From Acidimicrobiaceae bacterium (GTDB lineage Bacteria; Actinomycetota; Acidimicrobiia; Acidimicrobiales; Ilumatobacteraceae), in the NCBI GenBank assembly GCA_020637295.1, contig JACJWF010000012.1, forward strand, positions 1-64,000: a stretch of DNA of 64,000 nucleotides, in the 5' to 3' direction. The notes under the pieces were generated by a model. That model was not told the origin of the DNA and made no database searches. It was given only the letters and a program-made list of their open reading frames with translations. The position numbers and the translations under genes were made by a program. Below, piece after piece: positions 21,206 through 28,473 of this stretch (positions are counted from its first letter, which is position 1; each line of letters opens with the position of its first letter).

Positions 21206-22429
21206 ATGCAGCACCTCGTGGTCCGCCGGGTTCATGCGGCTCTGGTGGCCGTGGACATCGCCGTCGCGATGCTGCTCGCCGCCATCGGGATCACCGAGCT
21301 GCGGTCCGTCGGCGACGACATCTTCTACCGCTCTGCCGACGGGTTGGGGATGGCGCTGGTGCTGGTGCAGACCCTCCCCCTCGCCGTGCGCCGGCTGGCC
21401 CCGCTGGTGGCGACCGCCGTGGTGGTGGCCGGCAGCACCACGATGCTGGCCGCCGGATACCCCCAGACCAACGCCCTCCTGGCCGTCCCGCTGGCGCTCT
21501 ATTCCGTGGCGGCACACCACTCCCGGCGCACCACCGCCCTCACCGTGGTGGGCGTGCTCGCCGTGTTGGTCCCCGTGCTGGCCACCACCCAGTCCAACTC
21601 GTTCAGCTTCATGCTCGTCGCCGTGGTGGTGTTCGCCGTCGGCGCCTTCGCCGGCGACGGCGTTCGCTCCCGCCGCCTCTACGCCGAGGCGGTCGAACTG
21701 AAGGCGTTGCAGGAGCGCCAGGAGCAGGAACTGGCCACGAGAGAGACGGCGATGGCGGAACGGGCACGGATCGCCCGCGAACTGCACGACGCCATCGGCC
21801 ACACCGTCAACGTCATCGTCATCCAAGCGGGGGCGGGACGGCTGGCGGCACCCGCCGACGCCGAACGGTGCGTGGAGGCGTTCAGCGCCATCGAGGAGAT
21901 CGGTCGGGCCACACTCGGCGACATCGATCGGCTGCTCGGGGTGCTCCGCGACGACGAGGAACCGGCCGTTCAGCGCCGCCCGCGGGCGGGGGTCCGCGAA
22001 CTGGCCGGCCTGGTCGACCGCCTGCGCGGCGCCGGCCTCGACGTGCGGTTCGAGCTGACGGGCGGAAGCCAGGGGTTGCCTGCGCCGGTGGATGCCGCCA
22101 CCTACCGGATCGTGCAGGAGTCGCTCACGAATGCCCTGAAGCACGCCCCGGGGGCACCCGTGACGGCGTCGGTCGCCATCGGGCCCGCGGCGGTGCGCAT
22201 CGACGTGGTCGACGGTGGCGGGCGCGGGTCCCCCGGCGTTGCACCGGCGGCCACCTCGGGCGGGCGTGGGCTGGTCGGCATGCGTGAACGGGTGTCCCTG
22301 CTGGGCGGAGAGATCCAGGCCGGCCCCACGGAGCACGGCTTCTCGGTGCGTGCCGTCCTCCCCCTCTCGCCCCGCCCCGGCACCGGCCAGGCCGAGACGG
22401 CGTTCCCGCGCCAGGAGGTGCCCCGATGA
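21206..22429 (+). CDS. Sensor histidine kinase, NarL/DesK type
   Basis: A 407-residue membrane kinase. Five or so hydrophobic segments span residues 1-155. A short coiled coil (LKALQERQEQELATRET) follows, then the HisKA_3 dimerisation box ARIARELHDAIGHTVNVIV with the phospho-His, and an HATPase domain (ATYRIVQESLTNALKHAPG, GGRGLVGMRERVSLLGG). No large extracellular sensor domain is visible. The ATG at MQHLVV is preceded by TTTACACT, a possible -10, which would give a very short leader. The stop overlaps the regulator start (ATGA), typical of a two-component pair. Confidence 0.9.
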   Translation: MQHLVVRRVHAALVAVDIAVAMLLAAIGITELRSVGDDIFYRSADGLGMALVLVQTLPLAVRRLAPLVATAVVVAGSTTMLAAGYPQTNALLAVPLALYSVAAHHSRRTTALTVVGVLAVLVPVLATTQSNSFSFMLVAVVVFAVGAFAGDGVRSRRLYAEAVELKALQERQEQELATRETAMAERARIARELHDAIGHTVNVIVIQAGAGRLAAPADAERCVEAFSAIEEIGRATLGDIDRLLGVLRDDEEPAVQRRPRAGVRELAGLVDRLRGAGLDVRFELTGGSQGLPAPVDAATYRIVQESLTNALKHAPGAPVTASVAIGPAAVRIDVVDGGGRGSPGVAPAATSGGRGLVGMRERVSLLGGEIQAGPTEHGFSVRAVLPLSPRPGTGQAETAFPRQEVPR

Positions 22430-23142
22430 CGGCCGAGCCGGCAACTGCTCCGACCATCCGCATCCTTCTCGCCGACGACGACGCGCTCGTCCGCGCCGGC
22501 ATGAGGATGATCCTCGGCACGGTCGCCGACTTCGAGGTCGTGGGTGAAGCGGCAGACGGCGCCGAGGCGGTGGCGCTCGCCGCAGCACTGCACCCCGACG
22601 TGGTCGTCATGGACATCCGCATGCCGGAGATGGACGGCATCGAAGCCACGCGCGAGATCGTCGGGCGGGACCCCGTTCCCGGGCCTGACGACGGCGGGGA
22701 TGCCGGCGGGGCCACCAGGGTACTGGTGGTGACGACCTTCGAACTGGACGAGTACGTCTACGAGGCCGTGCGGGCCGGCGCCAGTGGCTTCCTCCTCAAG
22801 CGGTCCCCGCCGGAGGAGGTGATCGCCGGCATCCGGGCCGTGGCGGGCGGCGATTCGCTGCTGTCGCCGTCGGTCACCCGCAAGCTGCTGGCCGCGTTCG
22901 CGCAGGCGTCCGTCGGGGGCTCGCCGCGGGCCGACGTCACGATCGACTCGCTCACGGCCCGCGAGCACGACGTGCTGGTGCTGGTGGCCAACGGATTGTC
23001 CAACCGCGAGATCGCCGACGAACTGATCATCGGCGAGGCGACCGTGAAGACGCACGTCAAGCGGATCCTGATGAAGCTGCACCTGCGCGACAGGGTCCAC
23101 GCCGTCGTCTACGCCTACCAGATCGGGCTTGTCCGGCCGTGA
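22426..23142 (+). CDS. LuxR-family response regulator
   Basis: A 238-residue NarL-type regulator. The receiver domain has phospho-acceptor Asp63 in VVMDIRMPEMDG and the acidic pocket LADDDA. The C-terminal LuxR helix-turn-helix is LTAREHDVLVLVANGLSNREIA. The receiver carries a Gly/Asp/Pro-rich insertion (RDPVPGPDDGGDAGG, about residues 79-93) before the RVLVVTTF strand that most relatives lack. It is the partner of the overlapping kinase. Its stop overlaps the GTG of the downstream binding protein by 4 bp. Confidence 0.93.
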   Translation: MTAEPATAPTIRILLADDDALVRAGMRMILGTVADFEVVGEAADGAEAVALAAALHPDVVVMDIRMPEMDGIEATREIVGRDPVPGPDDGGDAGGATRVLVVTTFELDEYVYEAVRAGASGFLLKRSPPEEVIAGIRAVAGGDSLLSPSVTRKLLAAFAQASVGGSPRADVTIDSLTAREHDVLVLVANGLSNREIADELIIGEATVKTHVKRILMKLHLRDRVHAVVYAYQIGLVRP

Positions 23143-24365
23143 GCCGCCGGGCGCGAAGGGCCCTCGCGGTCGGGGCAGTCGTCGCTCTGGTGCCGGTGGC
23201 GGCGTGCACCCAACACCACGAGGGCGACGGCACGCCTCTCGTCATCGGCTACGTCGCCGCACGGGCGGGATTCGGCGCGATCGCCGACGTCGACGGGGTG
23301 GACGGTGCCCAGTTCGAGGTGGACCGGATCAACCGGTCGGGCGGGATCGCCGGGCACCCGGTGGAGTTGATCGTCGAGGACATCGGGCCCGACCTGTCCC
23401 GCAGTGGTGACGTGGCGGCGGCGTTGATCGCCCGCGGCGCGCAGGTGCTGCTCGGGCCGCCGTTCCCGGACGAGGGGCGCGGCGCCATCGAGGTGGCTGC
23501 CGCCGCCGGCATCCCCATGCTGTCGGTGACCTCGACCCAGCCGAGCTTCGTGGACGGTCACGAGGGCCAGACGTTCCTCACGACCTTCGGCGACAATGCA
23601 CAGGGCGCGGCGGCAGCCCAGTACGCCTACGGCACCGGGGCGCGGACTGCCGTCACCATCACCTCGCCCGACGTGCACAGCTACACGGACCTCGTGCCCC
23701 GGTACTTCGCCGACACCTTCGTGCAGCGCGGCGGCCTCCTGGTGGGCACGTACGACGTCCACCTGGCACAGCCCGACTTCGACGCCGCGGCCGCCACGAT
23801 CGCCGCGCTGGACCCGCCTCCTGACGTCGTCTACACCACGATCTTCCCACCGGATCTGGCAGCGCTGCTGCACGCGCTGCGGACGGCGGGGTACTCCGGC
23901 GCGGTCTACAGCAGCGACGCGTCGGACAACGCCGGCGTCTTCGCCGTCGACCCCGCCGATGCCGACGGGCTGGTGGTGACGACGCACGGGTTCCCGCAGC
24001 GGCCGCGATCCACCCTGCTGTTCGCGCCGCGCACCGCCGCCAGCCGGGTGGCCGAGTTCGTCGACGCGTTCACCCACTCCACCGGCCACGCCCCCGCCGC
24101 CGTGGGCTTGGCCGCGCTCGGCGCGGACAGCATCGACATCATCCGGGCTGCGGTCGAGCATGCCGGTGGATCCACCGCTCCTGCCGACATCGCGGCAGGG
24201 ATCGCCTCGCTGGACGGGGTGACCGTCACCACCGGGCGGGTCACGTATGCAGGTCAGCACGGCATCCCCCGCAAGGCGGTGTACATCATCGAAGCCCGTG
24301 ACGGCGCCTTCCACCTCCGCAGCGTGGTGGAGCCGACCGACGTGCCCCAGCCCTACGACACCTGA
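23139..24365 (+). CDS. ABC-type branched-chain-like substrate-binding lipoprotein
   Basis: A 408-residue periplasmic-binding-protein type I (LivJ/AmiC-like) protein. A short signal peptide has the lipobox VAAC (Cys about 24). The ligand-binding fold starts PLVIGYVAARAGFG and shows the typical VDRINRSGGIAGHPVELIVED. It starts with GTG overlapping the regulator stop (GTGA). No permease or ATPase genes are near, so it may serve the kinase as an external ligand sensor rather than a transporter. That is inference from the coupling. Confidence 0.88.
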   Translation: MSRRARRALAVGAVVALVPVAACTQHHEGDGTPLVIGYVAARAGFGAIADVDGVDGAQFEVDRINRSGGIAGHPVELIVEDIGPDLSRSGDVAAALIARGAQVLLGPPFPDEGRGAIEVAAAAGIPMLSVTSTQPSFVDGHEGQTFLTTFGDNAQGAAAAQYAYGTGARTAVTITSPDVHSYTDLVPRYFADTFVQRGGLLVGTYDVHLAQPDFDAAAATIAALDPPPDVVYTTIFPPDLAALLHALRTAGYSGAVYSSDASDNAGVFAVDPADADGLVVTTHGFPQRPRSTLLFAPRTAASRVAEFVDAFTHSTGHAPAAVGLAALGADSIDIIRAAVEHAGGSTAPADIAAGIASLDGVTVTTGRVTYAGQHGIPRKAVYIIEARDGAFHLRSVVEPTDVPQPYDT

Positions 24366-24393
24366 CTGGCGCGCCGCTGCCTGGGCATCGGCA

Positions 24394-24409
24394 TCCCCCT
24401 GCGGGGGGA
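24394..24409 (+). terminator. GC hairpin after the binding-protein gene
   Basis: TCCCCC-TGC-GGGGGGA forms a tight 6-bp GC stem 29 bp past the stop. There is no U-run. It is a possible terminator or processing stem between the regulatory cassette and the next genes. Confidence 0.4.
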
Positions 24410-24452
24410 CGCATCATCCCGGAGAGGGAACGGGACGTTCACGCCGCAGGGC

Positions 24453-24487
24453 GATGACGGTGACAGGGGTCGTTTCGTACCGTCATC
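24453..24487 (+). promoter_or_regulatory. Perfect 9-bp inverted repeat, candidate operator
   Basis: GATGACGGT (24453-24461) and ACCGTCATC (24479-24487) are perfect inverted repeats with a 17-bp spacer, 30 bp upstream of the next start codon. Position and symmetry fit a regulator site. The adjacent LuxR-type regulator is the obvious candidate, but this is not shown. Confidence 0.45.
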
Positions 24488-24516
24488 CCATTCCCACTGA
24501 CGGATGGAGCACGACC

Positions 24517-25071
24517 ATGACGATGTACCTCAAGAGCTTCGCCCCCTGGCTCGCCTACGCCCTCGCCGCCGCCATCGGTGACTGGCGCACCGGCGCCGCC
24601 GCGGGTGTCGCCACGGGCGTGGTGCTGATCGCCACCCGGCGCGCCGGGCACGGGGTGGACCTTCTCACCACCGTGACCGTGGTGTTCCTCGGCGTCATCG
24701 GCGTCCTCGCCGTGTGGCAGCCGCACTCGCCGCTGCGTGGCTACATGGCGGCACTGTCGCTCGGCACCCTGGCGCTCGCGGCCGGGCTGTCGCTGTGGCT
24801 CCGCCGGCCGTTCACCCTCTCGATCGCCCGGCGAACGACGCCCGAGGCGCTGTGGGCGCACCCTGTCTTCATCCGCACCAACGAGGTGATCACCGCGGTC
24901 TGGGCGGCGAGCTTCGCCGTGACCGCGTTGGCGTGCGCGGCGCTGAGCCGCACCCACGGCGCGTCCTGGCCCGTCGTCGCCACCCAGGTGACCGGCTTCC
25001 TCGTGCCGGCGGCGTTCACCCGACGGTACCCCGATCGCGTGCGGCGGCAGTTCGCGGCCGCCACCGCCTGA
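24517..25071 (+). CDS. Small integral membrane protein, unknown
   Basis: A 184-residue protein with five likely transmembrane segments (for example FAPWLAYALAAAIGDW, VVFLGVIGVLAVW, AALSLGTLALAAGLSLWL) and Arg-rich turns (RRYPDRVRRQF). I recognise no family with confidence; it is loosely like intracellular septation A-type proteins. The start is the first ATG of MTMYLK, with GGATGGAG upstream as a possible ribosome site. It stands first in a run with the sensor-domain protein and the carotenoid oxygenase. Confidence 0.75.
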   Translation: MTMYLKSFAPWLAYALAAAIGDWRTGAAAGVATGVVLIATRRAGHGVDLLTTVTVVFLGVIGVLAVWQPHSPLRGYMAALSLGTLALAAGLSLWLRRPFTLSIARRTTPEALWAHPVFIRTNEVITAVWAASFAVTALACAALSRTHGASWPVVATQVTGFLVPAAFTRRYPDRVRRQFAAATA

Positions 25072-25139
25072 TCGCCCACCCCAACCCCCTGATCCGACAC
25101 GACGCGGCACCGCAGCCGCCACCCCCAGGAGAACCCGCC

Positions 25140-25793
25140 ATGCACCAGGCCAACCTTGCCCAGCGCCACGTACTTCCTGCCCGCGACCGGGCCCTCGACA
25201 TCCTCTCCGCCCCGATGCGGGCACAGACCTGGCGGGCGACGGCGTTCAACCTCGCCAGCCTGCCGATCGGCCTGGTGACGGCGACCGCCGTCACGGTGGG
25301 TCTGTCACTCGGCGTCGCGCTGCTGCCCGTCCTCGTCGGCCTCCCCGTGCTGCTCGGCGTGCTCGCCGCGTCCCGCTGGTTCGCCGGTGCGGAGCTGCGA
25401 CGCCTGCACTGGTTGGACGGCCGCATCCGCCGACCGGCGCCGTCGCAACCGCGGCCGGAGTGGACGTGGCCCGCGGTGAGGGCCCGACTGGCGGACCCGA
25501 CGAGCTGGCGTTCCGCCGCGTATGCCGTGATCGCCGGCCCGCTGGGCATCGTGACGTTCACGATCGCCACCGCGTCGTGGGCGTACGCCGCGGCGGCCGC
25601 CACCGAGCCGTTCTGGAACGGGGACGGTGGCAGCGGGCGCCTGCTGGGCTTCGTCGCCGAGCGGCCGGTCGACCACCTCGCCATCACGTGCGCGGGCCTG
25701 GTGGCCTTCTTCGTCGCCCCGTGGCTGAACCGCGGCGCGGCCCGCGCCCACGCCGCCCTCGCGGACCATCTGCTGCCGACCCGGCACCGCTGA
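25140..25793 (+). CDS. Stand-alone putative sensor-domain membrane protein
   Basis: A 217-residue protein resembling the putative sensor domain (PF13796) found at the N-terminus of actinobacterial histidine kinases. NLASLPIGLVTATAVTVGLS and GVALLPVLVGLPVLLGVLA are the typical paired hydrophobic stretches, and a second pair lies near residues 130 and 190. Here it has no kinase domain attached. The ATG follows an AGGAG ribosome site (25127-25131). It lies near a kinase (21.2 kb) that lacks a clear sensor, so it may act as a detached input module; that is inference. Confidence 0.75.
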   Translation: MHQANLAQRHVLPARDRALDILSAPMRAQTWRATAFNLASLPIGLVTATAVTVGLSLGVALLPVLVGLPVLLGVLAASRWFAGAELRRLHWLDGRIRRPAPSQPRPEWTWPAVRARLADPTSWRSAAYAVIAGPLGIVTFTIATASWAYAAAAATEPFWNGDGGSGRLLGFVAERPVDHLAITCAGLVAFFVAPWLNRGAARAHAALADHLLPTRHR

Positions 25794-25823
25794 CCTTCCC
25801 CGCACACCCCGAAAGGACACCCG

Positions 25824-27164
25824 ATGAGTACCACCACCACCCCCGCGACCCCCGCCGCCGCCACGCCCGGCGCCTTCTACCGCACCGGCCGCTACGCACC
25901 GGTGGCCGAGGAGACCACCCGCACCGAACTGACGGTTCGCGGCCACATCCCCCCGTCGCTCCACGGCATGTACGTGCGCAACGGCCCCAACCCGCGCGGC
26001 GCCGCCGGGCACTGGTTCACCGGCGACGGCATGGTGCACGGCGTGGAGCTGAGCGACGGCCGGGCCAACTGGTACCGCAACCGGTACGTGCGCAGCACGA
26101 CTTTCACCCATGGCGCGCCCTTCGTCCGCGACGACCTCACCATCGACCGCGCCGCAGGGATGATCAACACCAACGTGATCCAGCACGCCGGTCGCGTGCT
26201 GGCCCTGTCCGAGTCCTCCTTCCCGTACGAGTTGACCGGGCACCTGGACACCGTCGGAGCGTTCGACTTCGACGGGCGCTTGACGACGGCGATGACGGCG
26301 CACCCGAAGATCTGCCCGACGACCGGCGAGCTGCACTTCTTCGGCTACGGCTACACGGCACCGTTCCTCACGTACCACATGGCCGACCGCCTCGGCCGCC
26401 TGGTGCACACCGAGATCGTCGAGGTGCCCGGGGCGACGATGATGCACGACTTCGCCATCACGGCGCAGTCCGTTGTGTTCATGGACCTTCCCGTCGTCTT
26501 CGATCTCGAGCTCGCCGCCCGCGGCACCATGCCCTACCGGTGGAGCGACACCTACGGTGCCCGCATCGGCGTGCTCGACCGGGCCGGCCGCCGTCCGGTT
26601 CGCTGGTACGAGATCGAGCCGTGCTACGTGTTCCACGTGCTCAACGCCTTCGAAGCCGGCGATGTGATCACCATCGACGTCGTGCGCTATCCGGAGCAGT
26701 GGCGCGACGGCCCGGACGACTTCCACAAGGCCACCCTGTGGCGGTGGACGATCAACGCCAGCACCGGCCGGGTCACCGAGGAGGAGCTCGACGACCGCAC
26801 CTGCGAGTTCCCCCGCATCGACGACCGGCTGGCCGGGCTGGAGCACCGGATCGGCTATGCCGTCCACGTGGACGAGGCCCCGGTACCGACCGGGTCGATC
26901 CTCCGCTACGACCTGCAGCGCGGGCGGCGTGACGTCATCGGCGTCGGCGCCGGACGTGTGCCGGCAGAGCCGGTGTTCGTGCCGGCCGGCCCGACCTCCG
27001 CCGAGCACGACGGCTACCTCATGACCTATGTCTACGACTGCCATCGCGACGGCAGCGACCTCGTCATCCTCGACGCAGCGGACCCGTCGGCCAAGCCGAT
27101 CGCCGTCGTGGAGCTCGACGTCCGCGTGCCGATGGGCTTCCACGGCAACTGGCTGCCCCGCTGA
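25824..27164 (+). CDS. Carotenoid oxygenase (RPE65 family)
   Basis: A 446-residue non-heme iron dioxygenase of the carotenoid-cleavage family. The N-terminal RNGPNPRGAAGHWFTGDGMVHG is diagnostic. Four His ligands for iron are expected; candidates lie in TAHPKI, MMHDFAI, FHVLNAF and GFHGNW. It would cut double bonds in carotenoids, apocarotenoids or stilbene-like molecules; the substrate is unknown. It lies 30 bp after the sensor-domain gene with an AAAGGAC ribosome site, so the three genes likely share a transcript. Confidence 0.95.
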   Translation: MSTTTTPATPAAATPGAFYRTGRYAPVAEETTRTELTVRGHIPPSLHGMYVRNGPNPRGAAGHWFTGDGMVHGVELSDGRANWYRNRYVRSTTFTHGAPFVRDDLTIDRAAGMINTNVIQHAGRVLALSESSFPYELTGHLDTVGAFDFDGRLTTAMTAHPKICPTTGELHFFGYGYTAPFLTYHMADRLGRLVHTEIVEVPGATMMHDFAITAQSVVFMDLPVVFDLELAARGTMPYRWSDTYGARIGVLDRAGRRPVRWYEIEPCYVFHVLNAFEAGDVITIDVVRYPEQWRDGPDDFHKATLWRWTINASTGRVTEEELDDRTCEFPRIDDRLAGLEHRIGYAVHVDEAPVPTGSILRYDLQRGRRDVIGVGAGRVPAEPVFVPAGPTSAEHDGYLMTYVYDCHRDGSDLVILDAADPSAKPIAVVELDVRVPMGFHGNWLPR

Positions 27165-27187
27165 CGGCCGGCGAACGGCCAGCAGGG

Positions 27188-28225
27188 TCAGGGATGCGCC
27201 CGGTGGTGCATCCGGTGATGCAGGCCTTCGAGTGCGCGGATCATCGGCACGGCCGACCCGCCACCGTCGGTCTCGTACACCTGGTTGTCGATCGGTGTGC
27301 CGTGGAGGCGGTGCTTGAAGCGGGCGACCTCCTCGTTGTGCCCGGTGACGTCGATGCCACCGATGTCGAAGGTCGTGGCACCCAGTTCCCGGCTGCGGGT
27401 GATGACCTGCCAGGTGAGCAGGTAACCCGCCCGGAACTGGCGGCCGGCCTGGGGCGTGGCGGCGAACAGGTAGATGCCGGCGGGGCCGGTGAAGCCACTG
27501 ACCCCGCCGGCGAGATCTACGCCATCCTGGTGCACGATCAGCACGTCCAGTCGCAGGTCCGGCCCGGCGAGCTCGAAGTAGAACTCCGGCGGGATGTCCA
27601 CGTCGAAGCCCTTCAGCCGCTGAGCGTCGTCGTACAGCGTCAGGAACCGGGCACGCAGGTCGGCCGTGTCGCCGACGTCGATGGCCAGTTCGGCCTGCAG
27701 CCCGTGGCGCAGGTTGGTGCGCCACTTGTGGTCCAGCGCCGCCATCAGATCGGCGTCGCTCTTGGTCAGGTCCATCAGGGCGCTGTGGTAGGCGTGGTCC
27801 CAGTTGGTGGGGTGGAAGCCGGCACGCACGAAGGCCTCGTGCTCCACCTCTGAGTCCACCAGCGACTGGCCGGCCAGGCGGACGCGCAGGATGTGCCCCT
27901 CCTCCACCACCAGCCGTTCGCGGAGGGGCGGCGGCGCGGCAGCGGGATTGGGCGGCGTCAGGCGGCCCGCGGCGATGCGCACGAGCAGCATCGGCCCCGA
28001 GGGATCCAGACGATGCCCCGCCCCAGGCCAGCACCGTCTTACGCAGGCGACAGCCAGCGCCACCACGGTGCCGTCAGCCTCGACAGCGAGCAGCAGCGAG
28101 GCGCCGATGCGAGCCGGGCAGCCAGTTCATGGGTCAACGCGACTGCTCGTAGTTCCGGTCCAGGAACCCGCCGGCCGGGCCAGGAACTCCCTGCTCCGGA
28201 CACGGGTCAGGCGTTCGCCGCTCAT
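27188..28225 (-). pseudogene. FemAB-like acyltransferase, frame lost in 5' part
   Basis: Residues after the frameshifts are a clean FemAB/GNAT domain, closely related to the N-terminal domain at 17.6 kb (HKWRTNLRHGLQAELAIDVG, QRLKGFDVDIPPEFYFELAG, YETDGGGSAVP). The 3' half (27188 to about 27990) is intact. Upstream, matching pieces appear in other frames: GLGRGIVWIP around 28012-28030 is cut from GPMLLVR by one missing base near 28001, and AARIGASLLLAVEADGTVVAL needs at least one more shift. The likely start is ATG 28225 (MSGERLTRVRSREFLA). The damage coincides with the error-dense stretch in nrdJ next door, so the gene may be intact in the organism. Confidence 0.75.
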
Positions 28226-28473
28226 CACCTCGACATCCAGCCTGCTTGCACCGTAACAGCGAAGACGCCAGCGGGGCCCGCGGCCTTGGTCACTTGTTTT
28301 TCCCGACGTCGGGCAGTTCGCCGTCACCACCGGCTTGCACGACACGATTCAATCGAACCGACGAGAACAGCGCCAATAGGCCCGTGCATCGGCCCGGGCG
28401 CGACGGAGGGTACTGGGCCTCCCTCCCCTCCCATCGCTGACGTCACTCGCCCGCAGGCGCGCAGCCGATCGGC
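28226..28473. other. Spacer between nrdJ and the FemAB-like gene
   Basis: 248 bp with no supported gene. It lies in the interval where neighbouring coding sequence is full of indels, so base-level features here should not be trusted. Confidence 0.5.

Noticed and set aside
17905..22287. 1460-codon + strand open frame across the FemAB, CelD-like and kinase genes
   Set aside because: Low-complexity His/Val/Arg-rich antisense of real minus-strand genes; no domain recognisable.
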